Shown: positions 13,016 through 13,692 of the stretch, one piece after another
How positions within the stretch are numbered: position 1 is the stretch's first letter
Layout of the letters: each line of letters begins with the position of its first letter
Source: Nitrososphaerales archaeon
Lineage (GTDB): Archaea > Thermoproteota > Nitrososphaeria > Nitrososphaerales > UBA57
Assembly: GCA_022449325.1 (NCBI GenBank)
Contig: JAKUSK010000019.1
Coordinates: 1 to 13,692 of the forward strand
DNA length: 13,692 nt
Direction: 5' to 3'
Notes under the pieces: model-generated
Told to the model about the DNA's origin: nothing
The model's input: the letters and a program-made list of their open reading frames with translations, nothing else
Databases searched by the model: none
Translations under genes and position numbers: made by a program

Positions 13016-13692
13016 CTATTGAAATAGCCCTGATAAGAATCTCTCTTCATTAAACTTTTCAAGGTCTTTATACTCTTGTCCAGTCCCTATATATATTATT
13101 GGTTTTCCAGTCTCGCTCAATATTGATAATATTGCTCCTCCTTTTACATCTGCGTCTACCTTTGTCAAAATCGATCCATTAAAATCGGTAAATTTGAAAA
13201 ATTCATGTGTTTGCGATACTAGGTCATTCCCTGCAAGAGAATCTCCTATGAATACAGTAAAATCTGGATTAACTACATTTTTTATCTTCAATACTTCCTG
13301 CATTAGATTACTATTTGTTTGAACTCTTCCAGACGTGTCAATTATTACTGCATCTATGTTATGAGTCTTGGAGTATTCTACTCCATCTCTTGCTACTGCA
13401 GCTGGATCTGAACCGTATTTTTGTGATATTAATTTTAATTCTAATCTATCTGCATGTTCTTTTAACAGATGACCAATTTTTGCTACTGTAGTTGTTTTTC
13501 CTGATCCGTTTATTCCAACAATTAATATTTTGAATGGTTTACTTTCTTTTGAATTAATTAGTTGAATTAAATCAACGTCTTCTACCTTTTGAAATATTTC
13601 TTTAATGGTTTTTGTATATTCACTTTTAATTATTTCTTTGAATTCATAGCTTCTAGCAAATTTCTTATCAATCATTTGTTTCTTTATGTTTT
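13016..13692 (-). CDS. ftsY: SRP receptor GTPase FtsY, 5' end outside window, internal deletion of the DTxRAGA region
   Basis: FtsY is the SRP receptor that docks SRP-ribosome complexes at the membrane. An ATG at 13675 gives 219 residues, but the frame stays open to the window edge (NIKKQ before the Met) and that text fits the N domain, so the true start is outside. Counting from the Met at 13675, G1 is GINGSGKTTT (54-63), G3 is DTSGR (113-117), GDSLAGND follows, G4 is TKVD (171-174), and the closing region is GKPIIYIGTGQEYKDL. Between G1 and the conserved QKYGSDPAAVA the sequence goes straight from GHLLKEH to ADRLELK. About 20-25 residues that normally carry the strand and DTxRAGAxEQL motif are absent. 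The reading frame is unbroken. It is followed 6 nt later by argF. Confidence 0.85.
   Translation of the reverse strand, partial: NIKKQMIDKKFARSYEFKEIIKSEYTKTIKEIFQKVEDVDLIQLINSKESKPFKILIVGINGSGKTTTVAKIGHLLKEHADRLELKLISQKYGSDPAAVARDGVEYSKTHNIDAVIIDTSGRVQTNSNLMQEVLKIKNVVNPDFTVFIGDSLAGNDLVSQTHEFFKFTDFNGSILTKVDADVKGGAILSILSETGKPIIYIGTGQEYKDLEKFNEERFLSGLFQ

Noticed and set aside
13016..13675. FtsY as a complete 219-residue protein with a tiny N domain
   Set aside because: The frame is open up to the window edge and the residues before the Met (NIKKQ) continue the N-domain pattern, so the short N domain is a window effect. Only the internal gap is a real oddity.
1..13692. CRISPR arrays, insertion sequences or prophage genes
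   Set aside because: I found no regularly spaced repeats, no transposase, integrase or phage-like frames, and no intergenic stretch long enough that is not explained by tRNAs or SRP RNA.

Overview
The window comes from an archaeon with a low-GC genome (about one third G+C by eye). Four things point to Archaea. There are archaeal/eukaryotic information-processing genes: ribosomal protein eS19, RNase P subunit Rpp21/Rnp4 and the rRNA methyltransferase Nep1. Three tRNA genes carry bulge-helix-bulge introns. There is an archaeal-type SRP RNA. TATA-like boxes lie about 20-30 nt upstream of starts with almost no leader. GTG and TTG starts are common. The genes alone do not fix the lineage; a Thermoplasmatota-like or Nitrososphaerota-like archaeon are both possible, and this is inference.

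Layout. 41-4389 (+): carA-carB, a full-length carbamoyl-phosphate synthetase with overlapping genes. 4394-5886 (-): a run of rnp4, rps19e and a SerB-like HAD phosphatase, convergent with carB across a 4-nt gap. 5886/5931-6593 (+): nep1, divergent from rnp4. 6628-6875 (+): tRNA-Gly(UCC) and tRNA-Phe(GAA), each interrupted inside the D arm. 6915-8005 (+): a HAD-IIB phosphatase and a small cupin. 8011-9170 (-): a FUN14-like membrane protein, tRNA-Ser(GCU) with a 10-nt intron, and a DUF998 membrane protein. 9211-9520 (-): SRP RNA. 9564-12032 (-): a gene pair encoding a Tat-exported protein of unknown function and a secreted, membrane-anchored animal-type heme peroxidase. 12089-13692 (-): argF and the 3' part of ftsY, which runs off the window.

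Functional links. CarAB makes carbamoyl phosphate and ArgF consumes it for citrulline/arginine. The RNA core (RNase P subunit, eS19, Nep1, tRNAs) serves tRNA and small-subunit ribosome maturation. SRP RNA and FtsY belong to the same membrane-targeting pathway. The Tat protein and the peroxidase look like a two-gene extracytoplasmic module.

Most notable: (1) all three tRNAs are split by very short introns, and two of these lie at non-canonical D-arm positions (15/16 and 24/25) where splicing is needed to form the D stem; (2) FtsY lacks the GTPase segment that should carry the DTxRAGA motif; (3) an archaeon encodes an animal-type heme peroxidase with a C-terminal anchor and an unknown Tat-exported partner.
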